DNA from: DATKMS01 sp041497995 | GTDB taxonomy: Bacteria; Desulfobacterota; Binatia; HRBIN30 | Direction of reading: 5' to 3' | DNA length: 7,404 nucleotides | NCBI GenBank assembly: GCA_041497995.1 | Contig: JBGQHM010000333.1 | Location: 1-7,404, forward strand | Shown: one piece after another, positions 6,786-7,404 of the stretch | How the letters are laid out: every line of letters starts with the position of its first letter | How positions within the stretch are numbered: position 1 is the first letter of the stretch | Program-made: the position numbers and the translations under genes | Notes under the pieces: model-generated | The model's input: only the letters and a program-made list of their open reading frames with translations | What the model was told of the DNA's origin: nothing | Databases searched by the model: none

Positions 6786-7110
6786 CCAAGGGCTCAGCGG
6801 AGCGAGGCTCGCGAGAAAGGTCGGCGCTCAAGCCGGTCGGTTCGACGTGTTAGCCTCTCCGTCGCTGCCGCGCAGCCGGATCGCGGCTTGCGCGAAGCAC
6901 GGCAACCGCGACGATGACGTCGTTCTCGACTGCGCGGCTCTCGCGAAACATGATCGAATCGCATCTCTCTTAGTTTCCGCAGCCGAGCTGCCCGGTGGCG
7001 AAGGTGGTTCACTCTTGCGACAACCCTTCTGCCCGCGCCCGGCGGTTTCGAACGTTGTGGCGCTCAGGCGCGGCGTGCTCTTCGCCGTCGCCTGGAGCGG
7101 CTTGGGCCTC

Positions 7111-7135
7111 ATCAAGGCCTCCTCCCCGGCTTGAT
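7111..7135. repeat. Inverted repeat enclosing a minus-strand SD-like motif
   Basis: ATCAAG (7111-7116) pairs with CTTGAT (7130-7135). After a one-base bulge, CC (7118-7119) pairs with GG (7128-7129), leaving an 8-nt loop. On the minus strand the loop and 3' stem read GGGGAGGAGG followed by CTTGATG, so a Shine-Dalgarno-like run and an ATG lie in the same hairpin. Confidence 0.5.
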
Positions 7136-7373
7136 TGGACACCCGGTCCCGCTCGACGACATATCCGACGCTGCGTCCCCCCGGGGACCCGGTGGCTGCC
7201 CCTCCCCCGAGCCGGGCACTAACTGGGACTGGTCATGTGCCAGAGCCCGCTCGCTTTGAATCGGCCGGTACGAGGGCACCGATGAGTTTCTAGGCCGTGC
7301 GGCTGCTCCATCGTCGCGCATCGCTGAACGGCAGCCCCACCGCCAGTCAACGACGGAGTCTCAATAGGTGTTT

Positions 7374-7397
7374 GGTGCAGCCCACAGTTGCTGCACC
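7374..7397. repeat. Perfect 8-bp inverted repeat near the right edge
   Basis: GGTGCAGC (7374-7381) and GCTGCACC (7390-7397) are separated by 8 bases, giving a perfect stem-loop. No T-run is visible before the window ends, so a terminator cannot be claimed. It could be an operator or part of a larger structured element. Confidence 0.45.
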
Positions 7398-7404
7398 CGC
7401 TGTG

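Larger units (their letters stand above)
6786..7404. other. About 620 bp without a recognised gene
   Basis: No ORF here resembles a family I know. Frames on both strands are short, Arg/Ser/Pro-rich and mutually overlapping, and look like chance openings in GC-rich DNA. The best is a minus-strand frame from ATG 7112 to 6828 (94 codons), preceded by GGAGGAGG at good spacing but with an unconvincing composition. The right half holds several inverted repeats: 7111-7135, 7175-7188, 7215-7241 and 7374-7397. No tRNA or rRNA signature was found. It may be a structured noncoding or repeated element, a decayed gene, or the leader of a gene beyond the window. Confidence 0.55.

Noticed and set aside
6637..7134. 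165-codon + strand frame running from inside the MmgE/PrpD gene into the tail
   Set aside because: Its first third is out of frame within a confident gene and its remainder has no recognisable domain or start signal.
6786..7404. tRNA gene suggested by TTCGA-type stretches near 6840 and 7050
   Set aside because: Neither stretch has flanking 5-bp T-arm pairing or a matching acceptor stem on either strand.

Overview
The window is GC-rich bacterial DNA with six protein-coding genes and about 620 bp at the right end where I recognise no gene. Four products are exported or probably exported: a Thr-Pro-linked multidomain protein, a signal-peptide protein, a lipoprotein and a small signal-peptide protein. 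The lipoprotein suggests a Gram-negative cell. Cohesin-like modules joined by long TPT linkers are familiar from large-genome environmental lineages such as Binatota, Myxococcota and other former Deltaproteobacteria. That placement is an impression, not something I could test.

Left block, + strand (1-3897): (a) the 3' part of a large surface or secreted protein, made of cohesin-like beta-sandwich modules, two Thr-Pro linkers and two C-terminal DUF11-like domains, cut by the left edge; (b) four bases later, a secreted protein joining an NTF2-like domain to an NlpC/P60-like fold whose catalytic Cys position holds Asn; (c) a glycine-zipper lipoprotein with a strong Shine-Dalgarno. The close spacing suggests one transcript for cell-envelope proteins.

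Centre (3898-5284): a composite palindromic element of two perfect 9-bp hairpins lies between convergent transcripts. To its right is a two-gene minus-strand unit: a heme-oxygenase-fold (TenA/PqqC-like) iron enzyme with a full set of candidate metal ligands, followed after 29 bp by a small secreted protein of unknown function.

Right (5285-7404): a 121-bp divergent region separates the iron enzyme from a complete MmgE/PrpD-family enzyme on the + strand. The shared region suggests, but does not prove, linked function in breakdown or tailoring of a small carboxylic compound. The final 6786-7404 holds only weak ORFs and several inverted repeats. No CRISPR array, transposase, rRNA or tRNA gene was recognised.
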